Notes: generated by a model from the letters alone, not told the origin. 64,000 nt of DNA from Halorubrum laminariae (GCF_024494655.1 NZ_JANHDL010000001.1:1-64000); one strand, 5' to 3'; positions 1-9,146 are shown, counted from the first letter of the stretch. Numbers and translations: made by a program.

Positions 1-1067
1 TCCAGAACGCCCGAAACAAAGCCGCCGACGCCGTACAGGGCGTCGTCGCCCGCTGGAAACAAGGTGAGTACGCGGGCAAACCACACTTCTCGAACCCGAC
101 CGCTGTGTACGACAAGCGGTGTGCGACTTTCCACGACGAGTACGTGTCGTTGGCGACCGTGGACGGACGCATCGAAGTCGAGTACGTCCTGCCAGACCCC
201 GAGCGGGACACGCCCCACAGTCGGTATCTCGACAACAGTGACTACGAAGTGACGGGCGCAGAACTCCACTACACGGACGGCGAGTGGTTCCTTCACCTCC
301 GAACAAAGGCGGAGGTGGAGTCTGACACGCCGAAACAGGCGATGACCGGGCACAGCACAGTCCTCGGTGTTGACCTCGGCGTGAACCAACTCGCTGTCAC
401 TTCGACGGGCACGTTCTGGAGCGGCCACGAGTTCGACCACTGGCGACGAGAGTACGAAAAACGGCGTGGCGACCTCCAGCAGTGTGGAACTCGGCACGCT
501 CACGAGAACATACAGGCAGTCGGGCGCAAAGAGACGGGACGGTTCAAGATGATGCTCCACCGGATTGCGAACGGTATCATCGCAGAAGCCGTCGAGAACG
601 GCTGTACGGTCATCGCCGTCGAGGAGTTGACTGGCATCCGCGACCGGCTCTCCGGTGCCTCGTGGGGACACAAGTGGGCCTTCGAGCGGTTGTACGAGTA
701 CGTCGAATACAAGGCCGAACTCCACGACATCGACATAGCACAGGTAGACCCGGAGAACACGTCACGCCGTTGCTCACACTGTGGGTTCACACACCCGGAC
801 AACCGCGAGGACGAGGGCTTCGAGTGCATGAAATGCGGCTACGAGAACCACGCCGACTACAACGCCGCGAAGAACATCGGATTGCGGTATCTCCGTCGTA
901 ACCAAACTGGGGACGGCGGAGGCGCACCCGTAGGCGTGCGCTTGAATCGCGGGACGTTGAACGCGAACGGAGAGTATGAACCTCCTGCCGGAGATTCCGG
1001 CCAGAGCGGGAGTCCACGCGAAAGCCCCATCCTCAACGAAGCGAACGGCGAAGCCGTGCGCGAGTAG
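1..1067 (+). CDS. tnpB: RNA-guided endonuclease TnpB (IS200/IS605 OrfB), 5' end outside window
   Basis: The reading frame is open to the left edge (frame from base 3), so the N-terminus is missing. The RuvC-like active site is complete in what is visible: Asp in GVDLGVNQ, Glu in IAVEELTG, and Asp in [10 protein letters not shown] four-Cys zinc finger (CSHC ... CMKC) lies between the last two. Family members use an RNA transcribed from the 3' end of their own gene to cut DNA at the excised donor site. After the last catalytic Asp about 50 low-complexity, charged residues follow; this stretch overlaps the predicted guide-RNA scaffold and right-end hairpin, so it may be shaped by RNA rather than protein selection. 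No tnpA is visible, though it could lie to the left. Intact as far as seen. Confidence 0.93.
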   Translation, partial: QNARNKAADAVQGVVARWKQGEYAGKPHFSNPTAVYDKRCATFHDEYVSLATVDGRIEVEYVLPDPERDTPHSRYLDNSDYEVTGAELHYTDGEWFLHLRTKAEVESDTPKQAMTGHSTVLGVDLGVNQLAVTSTGTFWSGHEFDHWRREYEKRRGDLQQCGTRHAHENIQAVGRKETGRFKMMLHRIANGIIAEAVENGCTVIAVEELTGIRDRLSGASWGHKWAFERLYEYVEYKAELHDIDIAQVDPENTSRRCSHCGFTHPDNREDEGFECMKCGYENHADYNAAKNIGLRYLRRNQTGDGGGAPVGVRLNRGTLNANGEYEPPAGDSGQSGSPRESPILNEANGEAVRE

Positions 1068-1074
1068 GGTGGGG
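1025..1074 (+). ncRNA. Right-end hairpin / predicted 3' end of omega-RNA of the first tnpB element
   Basis: CCCCATCCT (1025-1033) pairs with AGGGTGGGG (1066-1074), with one G-U pair. Inside it a second hairpin has stem ACGGC/GCCGT and loop GAA (1045-1057). The outer stem spans the tnpB stop codon and is followed by TAGTTTACG. The second tnpB element in this window ends with a hairpin followed by TACTTCACG, so the flank is shared. tnpB genes of this group are known to make sense-overlapping RNAs at their 3' end. The RNA 5' boundary cannot be placed from sequence. Confidence 0.5.
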
Positions 1075-1219
1075 TAGTTTACGTGTGAGACGATCGCCTC
1101 TGTCGGGATCGATTGAGCGATTTTTTGCGAGCGACAACCGAACAATACCTTGTATATTCGAGAAAGCGTATAATGAACATAGGAACAACGTTAAGGTCTA
1201 TCCCGCGGTACGAACGGGC

Positions 1220-2251
1220 ATGGAAACGCGGAAGGTCCAACGGCTGGGTCCGTCGACGCTGGCGATGACCCTCCCCGCCGAGTGGGCGAAGGAACACGGC
1301 GTCAACAAGGGAGACGAGGTGTCGTTGCGGATGGGTGGAAAAGGAACGCTCACGGTGCTTCCCGAGTCGGTGAGCAGCGAGGAGTCGGAGGCCGTCATCA
1401 ACGCCGACGGGCTCGATGCGCAGTCGTTAGAGCGGGCCATCGTCGCGCAGTACGTGCTCGGTCGGCGCGTGATCCACGTCCAGAGCGAAGGGACACTCGA
1501 CAGCGAGCACATCAACGCGGTGTACAAAGCCGAGACGCAGCTGATGGGGCTCGGCGTTATCGAGGAGACGCCCGAGGACATCTCCATCCGGTGTTCCGTC
1601 GATCCCGAGGACTTCACTCTCGACAACCTGCTCGAACGGTTGGAAAACACGGGCTCGACCATGCGTGGCGAGGCCGTCAAGGCGCTCGCGCACGGTAACC
1701 CCGATCTCGCCCAGCGCGCGCTCAACCGCGAGCGACAGGCGAACAAGATATTCGTGCTCCTCCTGCGGCTGATCTTCACGGCGTACCAGAACCCGAACCT
1801 CGCCCGGGCGGTCGGGTTGGAGGAGGGCTTCCCGCTCATCGGCTACCGCTCCGTCGCGAAGAACCTCGAACTCACCGCGGACAACGCCGAGGACATCGCC
1901 GAGATCGTCATGGAGGCGGATGGGCACACTCTCGATGTCGACAGCGCGACGATGCGACAGATTCGGGAGTTCACCGATCAGGTTGACGAGCTGACGGCAG
2001 TCGCCGTCCGCGCCGTCGTCGAGCGCGACTACGACCTCACCGTCGAGTGCCGCGAACTGTTCGCCCGGCTGGAGGATCGCGAACAGGAGATCCTCGGCGA
2101 ACTGCCGGCAGATCTGGACAACGACACGCTGCTCATGACCCGCGAGGTGCTCGTCAGCCTCCAGCACACCGCCGAGTACGCGATGCGAAACGCCGAGATC
2201 GCCGCGAACCTCGCGCTCAACGAGGAGTCCGACCACGTCGAGATCATCTGA
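1220..2251 (+). CDS. PhoU-family phosphate regulator with N-terminal SpoVT/AbrB domain
   Basis: 343 residues. Residues 1-50 form a swapped-hairpin AbrB-like DNA-binding domain (METRKVQRLGPSTLAMTLP, then GDEVSLR). Residues about 110-335 are helical with PhoU-type repeats. Archaeal proteins of this layout are annotated as phosphate-uptake regulators; the regulatory role is inferred from family. I chose ATG 1220 because the AbrB domain begins there and an A/T-rich TATA-like element (CGTTAAGG, about 1189-1196) lies about 25 bases ahead, fitting a leaderless or near-leaderless transcript. The frame is open further upstream, but that part runs back towards the transposon end and is unlikely to be coding. 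No pst transport genes are adjacent. Confidence 0.85.
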   Translation: METRKVQRLGPSTLAMTLPAEWAKEHGVNKGDEVSLRMGGKGTLTVLPESVSSEESEAVINADGLDAQSLERAIVAQYVLGRRVIHVQSEGTLDSEHINAVYKAETQLMGLGVIEETPEDISIRCSVDPEDFTLDNLLERLENTGSTMRGEAVKALAHGNPDLAQRALNRERQANKIFVLLLRLIFTAYQNPNLARAVGLEEGFPLIGYRSVAKNLELTADNAEDIAEIVMEADGHTLDVDSATMRQIREFTDQVDELTAVAVRAVVERDYDLTVECRELFARLEDREQEILGELPADLDNDTLLMTREVLVSLQHTAEYAMRNAEIAANLALNEESDHVEII

Positions 2252-2308
2252 CGGGTCGCCCGTCGAGCGGTTCGTGTGAACTAAGTAGTCGCCCGCGAAC
2301 CGACCCGT

Positions 2309-2491
2309 ATGAGCGAAGCATCCATCGAGTCTGACAAGGGGATCGGCGTGGCACTCGCGTTGGGGGCCGTCGCGCTCGTCGGGAGCGTCGCGATGTTCGG
2401 CGCGCCGTCACAACTCGGCCGCGCGTGGGGGTTCGCCGCGGCATTCGTGTTCGCACTGTGTGCGGTTCTCGCCGTCCAGCTATACCAGTAG
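2309..2491 (+). CDS. Small two-helix membrane protein (DUF7525-like)
   Basis: 60 residues. A short polar N-terminus is followed by two hydrophobic segments, about residues 12-29 and 38-57, so this is a small integral membrane protein. It resembles the short haloarchaeal membrane proteins grouped as DUF7525; that assignment is from memory of the family's look. It lies 57 bases after the phosphate regulator and just ahead of the winged-helix gene, on the same strand. Function unknown. Confidence 0.7.
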   Translation: MSEASIESDKGIGVALALGAVALVGSVAMFGAPSQLGRAWGFAAAFVFALCAVLAVQLYQ

Positions 2492-2549
2492 CGAGAACCG
2501 AAACGGTCGACGAGAAACGGTTAAACCCGTCACGCCCGTACCGCCGACA

Positions 2550-2777
2550 ATGAGCGAGTACACCGAGGAAGAACAGCGGATCCTCGCGTACCTCACCGAC
2601 AGCGTCACTCGCGGCGAGCGGTACGTCCGCTCGAAGACGATCGCAGACGCGATCGGTCTCACCGCGAAACAGGTCGGGTCGCGGCTCCCCCGGCTCGCCG
2701 AGAAGTCGGACGATGTGGACATCGAGAAGTGGGGTCGCGCTCGGTCGACGACGTGGCGAGTGACACCGCAGAGGTAA
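2550..2777 (+). CDS. Small winged-helix protein (DUF7123-like)
   Basis: 75 residues, starting at ATG 2550 with MSEYTEEEQRILAYL. The pattern of helices followed by a short basic strand (TAKQVGSRLPRL ... RARSTTWRVTP) fits a compact winged helix-turn-helix, so DNA binding is likely. It is of the type found as DUF7123 in halobacteria. A TTAAAC element sits about 28 bases upstream of the start. The longer in-frame extension to 2460 overlaps the preceding gene and is rejected. No known target. Confidence 0.75.
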   Translation: MSEYTEEEQRILAYLTDSVTRGERYVRSKTIADAIGLTAKQVGSRLPRLAEKSDDVDIEKWGRARSTTWRVTPQR

Positions 2778-2844
2778 TCGGAGACGCGGCAGGACCCGCG
2801 GGCAGACTCGCGTATTTTTAACCCCCGTGGTACCAAGAGTGAGT

Positions 2845-3273
2845 ATGACAGTCCGAGTCTCTCGGACGTTCGAGTTCGACGCGCCCGCTGAGGACGTGTG
2901 GGCGTTCATCTCGGACGCCGAGAAGCGCGCCGGTGCGATAAGCGTGGTCGACACCTTCGAGGTGCACGGCGACGGGAACGCGACGTGGCACGTGGCGCTT
3001 CCGATTCCGGTGATCCGGACGACGATCGCCGTGGAGACCGAGGAAGTCGCACGCGACCCCCCGAACCGAGTGAAGTTCGTCGGGAAGTCGCGAGCCTTCC
3101 GCGTCACCGGCGAACACGAGATCACGGAGACAGACGGCGGCTGTCGGCTGGCCAACGAGTTCGTCGTCGACGGGCAACTCCCCGGTGTCGAGTCCTTTTT
3201 CGAGCGCAACTTCGACGCAGAGCTCGACAACTTGGAAGACGCGCTCCGAGCGTCGCTGGGATCGCCGGTATGA
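2845..3273 (+). CDS. SRPBCC-family protein (CoxG / polyketide-cyclase-like)
   Basis: 142 residues. N-terminal VRVSRTFEFDAPAEDVW is the typical first strand and helix of the START/SRPBCC fold, and the domain spans nearly the whole protein. Such proteins bind small hydrophobic ligands; the ligand is unknown. ATG 2845 is preceded by TATTTTTAA at about 2813-2821, about 25 bases upstream, favouring this start over the GTG at 2827. The stop overlaps the start of the next gene by four bases (ATGA), so the two are probably co-translated. Confidence 0.82.
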   Translation: MTVRVSRTFEFDAPAEDVWAFISDAEKRAGAISVVDTFEVHGDGNATWHVALPIPVIRTTIAVETEEVARDPPNRVKFVGKSRAFRVTGEHEITETDGGCRLANEFVVDGQLPGVESFFERNFDAELDNLEDALRASLGSPV

Positions 3274-4076
3274 GGATCGCGTGCGTGCAGCTCGGTGTCG
3301 AGGGAGGCGCGGTCACGGCCAACGTCGAGCGCGCGCTCGCCCGCATCCGGACGGCCGCGGCGGCGGGCGCAGACGTGGTTGTTCTCCCGGAACTGTTCGA
3401 CGTCGGGTACTTCGCGTTCGAGGCGTACGCGCGGGCCGCGGAGAGCGTCGCCGGCGACCGGCTCTCGCGGTTCGCGGCGGCGGCGGCCGACGAGGGCGTC
3501 CACGTGCTCGCGGGGACCGTCGTCGAGGACCTCGCGGCCTCCGCGGCCGACGGCGTCGTCGTTCCGGCAACGGAGGGACTCGCGAACACCGCCGTCCTGT
3601 TCGACCGCACTGGCGACCGCCGACTCGTCTACAGAAAGCGCCACCTGTTCGGGTACGGGTCAGAAGAGACGAACCGGATGGTCCCCGGCGAGTCAACGCC
3701 GGTCGTCGAGATCGACGACGTGTGCGTCGGGGTGACCACCTGTTACGACCTCCGCTTCCCGGAGCAGTTCCGGCGGCTGGTCGACTCGGGGATCGACTGC
3801 GTGCTCGTACCAAGCGCGTGGCCGTACCCCCGAGTGGAACACTGGCGCACGCTCGGCCGGGCCCGCGCGATAGAGAACCTCGCGTACGTCGCGACGGTGA
3901 ACGGGAGCGGCACTTTCGACGGGGACGCGCTCTGTGGACGGACGTCCGTCTACGACCCGTGGGGAACGACGCTGGCGTCGGCGGGCGACGAGCCGACGAC
4001 GGTGACCGCAGACGTCGATCCAAACCGCGTCGCGACCGTCCGCGAGGAGTTCCCGGCGCTTCACGACCGCCGATAG
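3270..4076 (+). CDS. Carbon-nitrogen hydrolase (nitrilase superfamily)
   Basis: 268 residues covering one nitrilase domain. The catalytic Glu-Lys-Cys triad is visible: Glu in VVLPELFDVG, Lys in YRKRHLFG, and Cys in VTTCYDLRFPE. The last resembles the CYDxRFPE motif of omega-amidase/NIT-type members. The likely reaction is hydrolysis of an amide C-N bond such as that of omega-amides, but the substrate cannot be fixed. The ATG at 3270 overlaps the SRPBCC stop. The frame continues upstream inside the neighbouring gene, which I discount because the domain starts exactly at MRIACVQLG. Confidence 0.9.
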   Translation: MRIACVQLGVEGGAVTANVERALARIRTAAAAGADVVVLPELFDVGYFAFEAYARAAESVAGDRLSRFAAAAADEGVHVLAGTVVEDLAASAADGVVVPATEGLANTAVLFDRTGDRRLVYRKRHLFGYGSEETNRMVPGESTPVVEIDDVCVGVTTCYDLRFPEQFRRLVDSGIDCVLVPSAWPYPRVEHWRTLGRARAIENLAYVATVNGSGTFDGDALCGRTSVYDPWGTTLASAGDEPTTVTADVDPNRVATVREEFPALHDRR

Positions 4077-4778
4077 CGTCGTGCTTCTCGCGTGCTCGCC
4101 AGCGCGATAGTGGGTCGACCGACTGCGTCCGTCGACCGCCTCATTTATACCGGAGAACATCGTACGTGGACATGCCGAAGTCCGACGCTTTTCTCGTTGG
4201 AGTTCGGTAACCAAACCACGCGCGCCCGTCCCGACCGCTCGGGCGGCGACGCCGCACACAGCCCGGGGGTCCGCTGTTCGGCCGCCGCCCGCCCGCCTCT
4301 CGCTTCGCTCGCCTTTCGCCTCCCCTTTCGTCGCCGACTCCACGATATCAGGCCCGTGTCTCGTGTCGGTTCGGTCTGGGCCATCTCGTATCGATTGTGA
4401 TAATTTGACCAGTATATTCTTATATCGGTGTCGGCAGGTGTGAAACGCCGCGGACGAAGCCGGCCGGCCCCATCCCGACGCCGGGCGGGCCGGTCGGACA
4501 CTCGCTTCCACCGTCCGTCGTCCGCCGGCTCACGGCGTCGGGTCCGACCGCTCCCACACCGTACCCGACCCGTTTCACGGCACCCGAACACAACCCCTGT
4601 CATCGACGTGCGTGGTGCCGATCCCCCCACTTTCATCGATTCCGCGTCGAGTGAAATCTGTCGACCGCGCGGCCGACCGCTCAGGCGGTGACGGAATCGG
4701 GTTCGTTACCTCCGAGACGCGCGACGAACCGGGGTGAAACGCAAGGACGAAACCCCCGCGTCTCGAATCGGCGCTTGA
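4077..4778. other. 702-base stretch without a convincing gene
   Basis: There are two TATA-like elements on the plus strand. TTTATAC at about 4144-4150 precedes an ATG at 4172 that opens a 12-codon reading frame ending at 4210. TTCTTATATC at about 4415-4425 is followed by a GC-rich tract (4440-4620). Open frames on both strands here have random-looking arginine-rich translations. The GC-rich tract could be an untranslated leader or small RNA; I could not match it to SRP RNA or RNase P RNA. Confidence 0.4.
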
Positions 4779-5762
4779 ATGTTTCCCCGCGAGTATCGTG
4801 GCGTCGCCTTCGTCGTCGGCCTGTTTCTCGTCGTGCAAATCGGCGCGCTCGCGCTCGTCCCCGAGTTCGTCGAGAGCGGCTATCAGGCGGTCGAGAACCC
4901 GAACGACCCGACGAACAGCCTCGTGTACATCCTCGCCATCCTCGCAATGACGGGGCTAATGCTCGCCGCGTTTCGGTACGACTTCGATCACGCGATCCGG
5001 CTGTTGATCGTCGGCGTCTCGGCATGGCTCTCGTGGTACGTCTTCTCGGCCGTCCTCTCGCCGATCGCGGCGGCCGTCCCCGCACTCGCGGTCGCCGTCG
5101 CGTTGCTCGTCTACCCCGAGTGGTACGTGATCGACACCGCCGGCGTGTTGATGGGCGCGGGCGCGGCGGGGCTGTTCGGCATCTCGTTCGGTCTCTTGCC
5201 GGCGTTAGTTCTGCTCTCGCTGCTTGCCGTCTATGACGCCATTTCCGTGTACGGCACCGAGCACATGCTGTCGCTCGCGGAGGGCGTCATGGATCTGAAC
5301 ATCCCTGTCGTGCTCGTGATCCCGCTATCGCTGTCGTACTCGCTTCTGGACGCCGACGAGTCGGACGAGGCCGATGATGCAGACCCGACCGAGACCGCCG
5401 CAGACGACGAGCGCGATATCGACGGGGACGACGAGCGCGATCCCACGTCAATCGAGGACCGCGACGCGTTCTTCATTGGACTCGGAGACGCGGTGATTCC
5501 GACGGTGTTGGTCGCGAGCGCGGCGACGTTCTCCCCGGCGTCGAGTTTTGCAGTGCCGTTCGTGGGGCTGAACCTCCCCGCGCTATTCGCGATGATCGGA
5601 CAGATCGCAGGGCTGCTCGTCCTGATGAGCTGGGTGATCAAGGGCCGTCCCCACGCCGGACTCCCGCTGTTGAACGGCGGTGCCATCGGCGGGTACCTGA
5701 TCGGATCTATTGCGGCAGGCGTCTCGCTGGTCGAGGCGCTCGGCCTCTCGGGACTCGTTTGA
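4779..5762 (+). CDS. Presenilin-like intramembrane aspartyl protease (A22 family, PSH)
   Basis: 327 residues with about nine hydrophobic segments. Catalytic motifs: the YD motif in AVYDAISVYG (about residues 149-158), the GxGD motif in IGLGDAVIP (about residue 233), and a PAL-like GLPLLNGG near residue 294. Between the two aspartate motifs is a strongly acidic cytoplasmic-type loop (about residues 192-225). This is the archaeal presenilin homologue family, which cleaves transmembrane helices; native substrates are largely unknown. Start at ATG 4779 places the first membrane helix at residue 8. Confidence 0.9.
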   Translation: MFPREYRGVAFVVGLFLVVQIGALALVPEFVESGYQAVENPNDPTNSLVYILAILAMTGLMLAAFRYDFDHAIRLLIVGVSAWLSWYVFSAVLSPIAAAVPALAVAVALLVYPEWYVIDTAGVLMGAGAAGLFGISFGLLPALVLLSLLAVYDAISVYGTEHMLSLAEGVMDLNIPVVLVIPLSLSYSLLDADESDEADDADPTETAADDERDIDGDDERDPTSIEDRDAFFIGLGDAVIPTVLVASAATFSPASSFAVPFVGLNLPALFAMIGQIAGLLVLMSWVIKGRPHAGLPLLNGGAIGGYLIGSIAAGVSLVEALGLSGLV

Positions 5763-6199
5763 GGTGCGCGAGGCAAGCGGCCGCGGTCACGCGGACCGCT
5801 GACGGATGTCGTAGACGCGGCCCCCTCCACGCGAAGTCGTGGGGAGCCGCGATACCGAAACCGTGAGCCCAGCAGAAGGCTCAGAGCGGAATGACTCGGT
5901 CAACAGGGACGACCACGCGAGTGTGTTGCGGTGTCGGAGGTAGATCCCGCGACGTGTGGATCAATTTATAACAGAATATACACTGTTTTGTTGAATAGAC
6001 AACAAACAATAACAATAAGATAAAGGAGCAGTGCGAAAAGAGATCCGTAAAGAATGAATTTTATAATAATATAGAAATAAAAATGTGATAAATGAGTTTG
6101 TCCCTATATTTTTACTAAATTCTAAAATATACAAAATGAAATTTATCAGGTCCACTACGATGGTAGAAACATGACGAGAAAAATATTCATCTATATATA
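5763..6199. other. Gene-free stretch with two hairpins and an AT-rich half
   Basis: Just after the protease gene are two short hairpins. One has stem CCACG/CGTGG and loop CGAAGT (5827-5842). The other has stem GAGCC/GGCTC (5865-5882). From about 5960 to 6200 composition swings to very AT-rich, with no credible coding. The hairpins could be transcript ends or a remnant of a transposon end. Confidence 0.45.
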
Positions 6200-6634
6200 T
6201 TATGTGTCGTCAGGATGAATAGTCGAGAGGACCGGAACGGACGCGTTGAGGATGATCGACTGTGCAGCGCTACCGAACAGCACTTTACCGGTTTGCGAGC
6301 GTCGCTTCGGGCTCACGACGATGTATCTCGCGTCCTGTTCGTCGGCGTATCGCACGACCTCTTCTGCGGCTCCGCCGACGAGACCGACCGTCTCGTAGGG
6401 GACACCGATGTCGGTGATCGCCTCTTCGGCCATGTCGCTGGCCGCCTCGCGAATCTCGTTCATGTCTTTCGGTTCTTCGGCCTGCGCGCTGGTAATTCCG
6501 AGGTCGAGGAACTCCGACCGCGTCAGGGCGTGCACCACGTGAACGGTGTCGTCGAACGCCGCCGCAAGTTCGGCTGCCTCGTCGACAACACGTGATGCTC
6601 TCTCGGACCGATCGACGGCTGCGATGACTGGCAT
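6200..6634 (-). CDS. Universal stress protein (UspA family)
   Basis: 144 residues, one USP domain. The N-terminal strand MPVIAAVDRSERASRV and C-terminal KVLFGSAAQSIILNASVPVL match the family's first strand and nucleotide-binding end; the Gly-rich loop is FGSAAQS. ATP binding is therefore possible. Start at ATG 6634 is preceded by a TATA-like ATATGATAC about 25 bases upstream; the longer frame to 6661 is less likely. The gene lies downstream of tctA on the same strand, a common pairing in haloarchaea, and the intergenic region holds a two-part regulatory module. Confidence 0.88.
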   Translation of the reverse strand: MPVIAAVDRSERASRVVDEAAELAAAFDDTVHVVHALTRSEFLDLGITSAQAEEPKDMNEIREAASDMAEEAITDIGVPYETVGLVGGAAEEVVRYADEQDARYIVVSPKRRSQTGKVLFGSAAQSIILNASVPVLSTIHPDDT

Positions 6635-6714
6635 ACGCTTCAATTCCGTACCGGGTATCATATAGCTTTGGCGACCACACCGCCAAGGGCTCGACGCGAG
6701 TTACCGCAGCCTCA

Positions 6715-6778
6715 GTTTCACTCATAGTGAAAGATATGCTCGTTTACTGATTGAGAATTACATTCATATGATTGTAAT
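6715..6778. promoter_or_regulatory. Two-part regulatory module upstream of usp
   Basis: Site 1 is GTTTCACTCATAGTGAAAG (6715-6733), a 7-bp perfect inverted repeat around CAT. After 23 bases comes site 2 (6757-6778), an ATTACAT ... GTAAT inverted repeat of 22 bases. The same pair with the same 23-base gap is found at 14269-14332. Site 1 lies about 80 bases ahead of the usp start. Regulator assignment (the IclR protein at 16046) is inference. Confidence 0.55.
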
Positions 6779-6946
6779 TATTCTAGCGTATACGGATATT
6801 CACCCAGATATTTTCAGCAATGATGAAATAGTGGATCTGAAATCGACTCGCGATATGTGGATCCTGTGTGCGTGATGCGATGCCGAAGGCTACGCGGACA
6901 CCGGACCATCAAAAACATCGTATCGCGGAAGCCGACGCGGCGAGAA

Positions 6947-8428
6947 CTACTCGCGGATCGCCCGCACGGCGGGCAGGAGAACCGTTCCGACGCTCAACAG
7001 GAGGATAACGAGCGCGATGGGGCTCGTGAGGAAGATGTCCGGAGAGCCGTTCGACAGCTCGAGCGATCGGCGTAGATTCTCCTCGGCAATCGGCGCGAGG
7101 ATCAGTCCGAGGACCATCGGCGCGAGCGGATACCCGCGGAGGCGCATCGCGTAGCCGAGCACCCCCGAACCCAGCATGATCCACGCGTCGAACAGGTTCC
7201 CCCGGAGTGCGATGGCACCGATGACACAGAGCAGCAGGATGATCGGCCAGAGGAACTGCTTGGGGATGTTGATGAGCCGCGCCCAGTAGTTGGCACCGAG
7301 CAGTCCGAAGACGAGGATGAACACGTAGATGAGCAGGAATCCGACGAATATCGTGTACAGCAGCTCCGGCTCGTCTTGGTACAGTCCGGGACCGGGATTG
7401 ACGTCGTGGACCAGCAGGGCACCGATGAGGATCGCGGAGACGGAGTCACCGGGAATACCGAGCGTCAGCGTCGGGATGAGAGCGCCCCCGGTGCTCGCGT
7501 TGTTTCCCGACTCGGCGGCGGCGACGCCGCGGACGTTACCCTCTCCGAACGCGGGCATCGCGTCTTTGATCCACCGCGTCGCTTCGTTGTAAGTGATGAA
7601 CGCGGCGATATCGCCGCCGGCACCGGGAATCGAGCCGATGAGCGATCCGAGGACACCGCCGCCGGCACTCACGGGGAGGATCGCCTTCAGGTCCGAAAGG
7701 GAGGGGAACACCCCAGAGACGTCTTGATCGACCCGCTCTCTGTCGGCTTGGATACCCTGTCCGTACTTCCGGAACCCCTCGGCGATGCCGAACAGCCCGA
7801 TCATCACCGCGATGAATTCGACGCCGGTGAGAAGCGCGGGGAGGTCGAACGTGAATCGGTGGTACCCGGTGACCGGGTCGATCCCGACCGTCGCGATCAG
7901 CATCCCGAGCAATCCGGAGACCATCCCCTTCGTGACGGAATCGCCGCTCACGCTCGCGATGATCGTCAGCCCGAACACGGCGAGCGCGAAGAACTCCGGA
8001 GACCGGAAGCGCTGTGCGGCGTCGGCAATTATCGGCGAGAAGAACATCAGCGCCAAGACGCTGATGAACCCACCGACGAACGAGGCAATCGTGGCGACGC
8101 GGATCGCCCGTCCGGCTTCTCCCTGCTGTGACAGGGGATACCCGTCGAAGATGGTCGCCGCCGCGGACGGGGTACCGGGAGTCCGAATGAGGATCGCTGG
8201 GATCGATCCCGCGTAGACCGCACCGCCGTAGATGCCGAGAAGCAGCATCATCCCGTTGGCGGGGTCGAGCGTGAACGTGAACGATAGGAGCACCGCGATC
8301 GTCATCGTCGCGGTCATCCCGGGAATCGATCCCATCAATATCCCGAGGAGGATACCGAGAACCATCAGCGCGATGGAGATCGGTTCCGTCGCGTTGAGCG
8401 CGCCTTGGACGATGTACTGGACCGTCAT
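6947..8428 (-). CDS. tctA: Tripartite tricarboxylate transporter, large permease TctA
   Basis: 493 residues with about a dozen hydrophobic segments. Family hallmarks are visible, including GSIPGMTATMTIAVLL near the N-terminus, SIPAILIRTPGTPSAAAT near residue 75, and a second GSIPGAGGDIAAF near residue 255 reflecting the internal repeat. It forms the large membrane subunit of TTT secondary transporters that import carboxylates with the help of a binding protein. Its ATG overlaps the tctB stop (TGATG), so the two are translationally coupled. Substrate not predictable from sequence; the surrounding catabolic genes suggest an organic acid. Confidence 0.93.
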   Translation of the reverse strand: MTVQYIVQGALNATEPISIALMVLGILLGILMGSIPGMTATMTIAVLLSFTFTLDPANGMMLLLGIYGGAVYAGSIPAILIRTPGTPSAAATIFDGYPLSQQGEAGRAIRVATIASFVGGFISVLALMFFSPIIADAAQRFRSPEFFALAVFGLTIIASVSGDSVTKGMVSGLLGMLIATVGIDPVTGYHRFTFDLPALLTGVEFIAVMIGLFGIAEGFRKYGQGIQADRERVDQDVSGVFPSLSDLKAILPVSAGGGVLGSLIGSIPGAGGDIAAFITYNEATRWIKDAMPAFGEGNVRGVAAAESGNNASTGGALIPTLTLGIPGDSVSAILIGALLVHDVNPGPGLYQDEPELLYTIFVGFLLIYVFILVFGLLGANYWARLINIPKQFLWPIILLLCVIGAIALRGNLFDAWIMLGSGVLGYAMRLRGYPLAPMVLGLILAPIAEENLRRSLELSNGSPDIFLTSPIALVILLLSVGTVLLPAVRAIRE

Positions 8429-8943
8429 CAGAGTCCCACCACCAGCGGTAACTGCGGCAGCAGCCGGGACACGGGAACGATCGCCTCGGGGAGCCGAACG
8501 AGGAATACCCGTCCGAAGACGTAGAACAACAGCGTCGGCACCCCGAGTGAGAGCACGAGAAGGAGCGGCGGGGATCGGATGGCAGAGTAGTACAACAGCG
8601 CCCCGAGGAACAGCATGGAGCCGACCCAGAAGCCCAGAATCGGCATCGAGACGACGTACACGACGAGGAGTCCGAACACGACGGCGGGCGGCCGCATGTC
8701 GATATCACTAATTTCGAGTTCGGATTCCGCCCCGTTCAGCATGTCCGCGACGGCGAAGACGATGATCCCGATCGACGTGACGATCGGGAATAAGCTCGGT
8801 CCGAACAGGCTGTCGTCGGGGAATGAACTCGCCGCAACGATGACCACGAGCGAGACGAGGACAAACCCGACCGACAGCGGGTTCGACACGAGTGTCCCCA
8901 CGGAGACACGATCGATTACGTCTGCGATCCGTTGTCGTACCAT
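8428..8943 (-). CDS. tctB: Tripartite tricarboxylate transporter, small permease TctB
   Basis: 171 residues with four hydrophobic segments at about 24-42, 53-70, 88-118 and 125-150. Size and order match TctB-type small subunits, which pair with TctA. First gene of the minus-strand tctB-tctA unit; a TATA-like TTTATAC lies about 40 bases upstream of the start. The cognate binding protein gene is not next to it but at 11129, on the other strand. Confidence 0.85.
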   Translation of the reverse strand: MVRQRIADVIDRVSVGTLVSNPLSVGFVLVSLVVIVAASSFPDDSLFGPSLFPIVTSIGIIVFAVADMLNGAESELEISDIDMRPPAVVFGLLVVYVVSMPILGFWVGSMLFLGALLYYSAIRSPPLLLVLSLGVPTLLFYVFGRVFLVRLPEAIVPVSRLLPQLPLVVGL

Positions 8944-9146
8944 GTGTACTTCTCACTCGACATACAGGGAATATGGTTGTATAAAGCTACTGGAACATTC
9001 TACGCGGGCGAATCACGAGCGGGACGGTCGATCGCCCGTCTCAGCTGACGGACCGAATAGCGACCATCGCTCACACGCGCAGACTACTCGGATCTGAGAA
9101 GATCCGGCAGATTTAATTCTCGGCTTCGGACAACGGTAAGACGACT

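Noticed and set aside
4440..4620. SRP RNA or RNase P RNA
   Set aside because: GC-rich and preceded by a TATA-like word, but I could not find the conserved cores of either RNA.
5961..6155. 64-codon frame in the AT-rich tract
   Set aside because: Ile/Tyr/Phe/Leu/Ser composition follows directly from base composition; no promoter or helix pattern that stands out.
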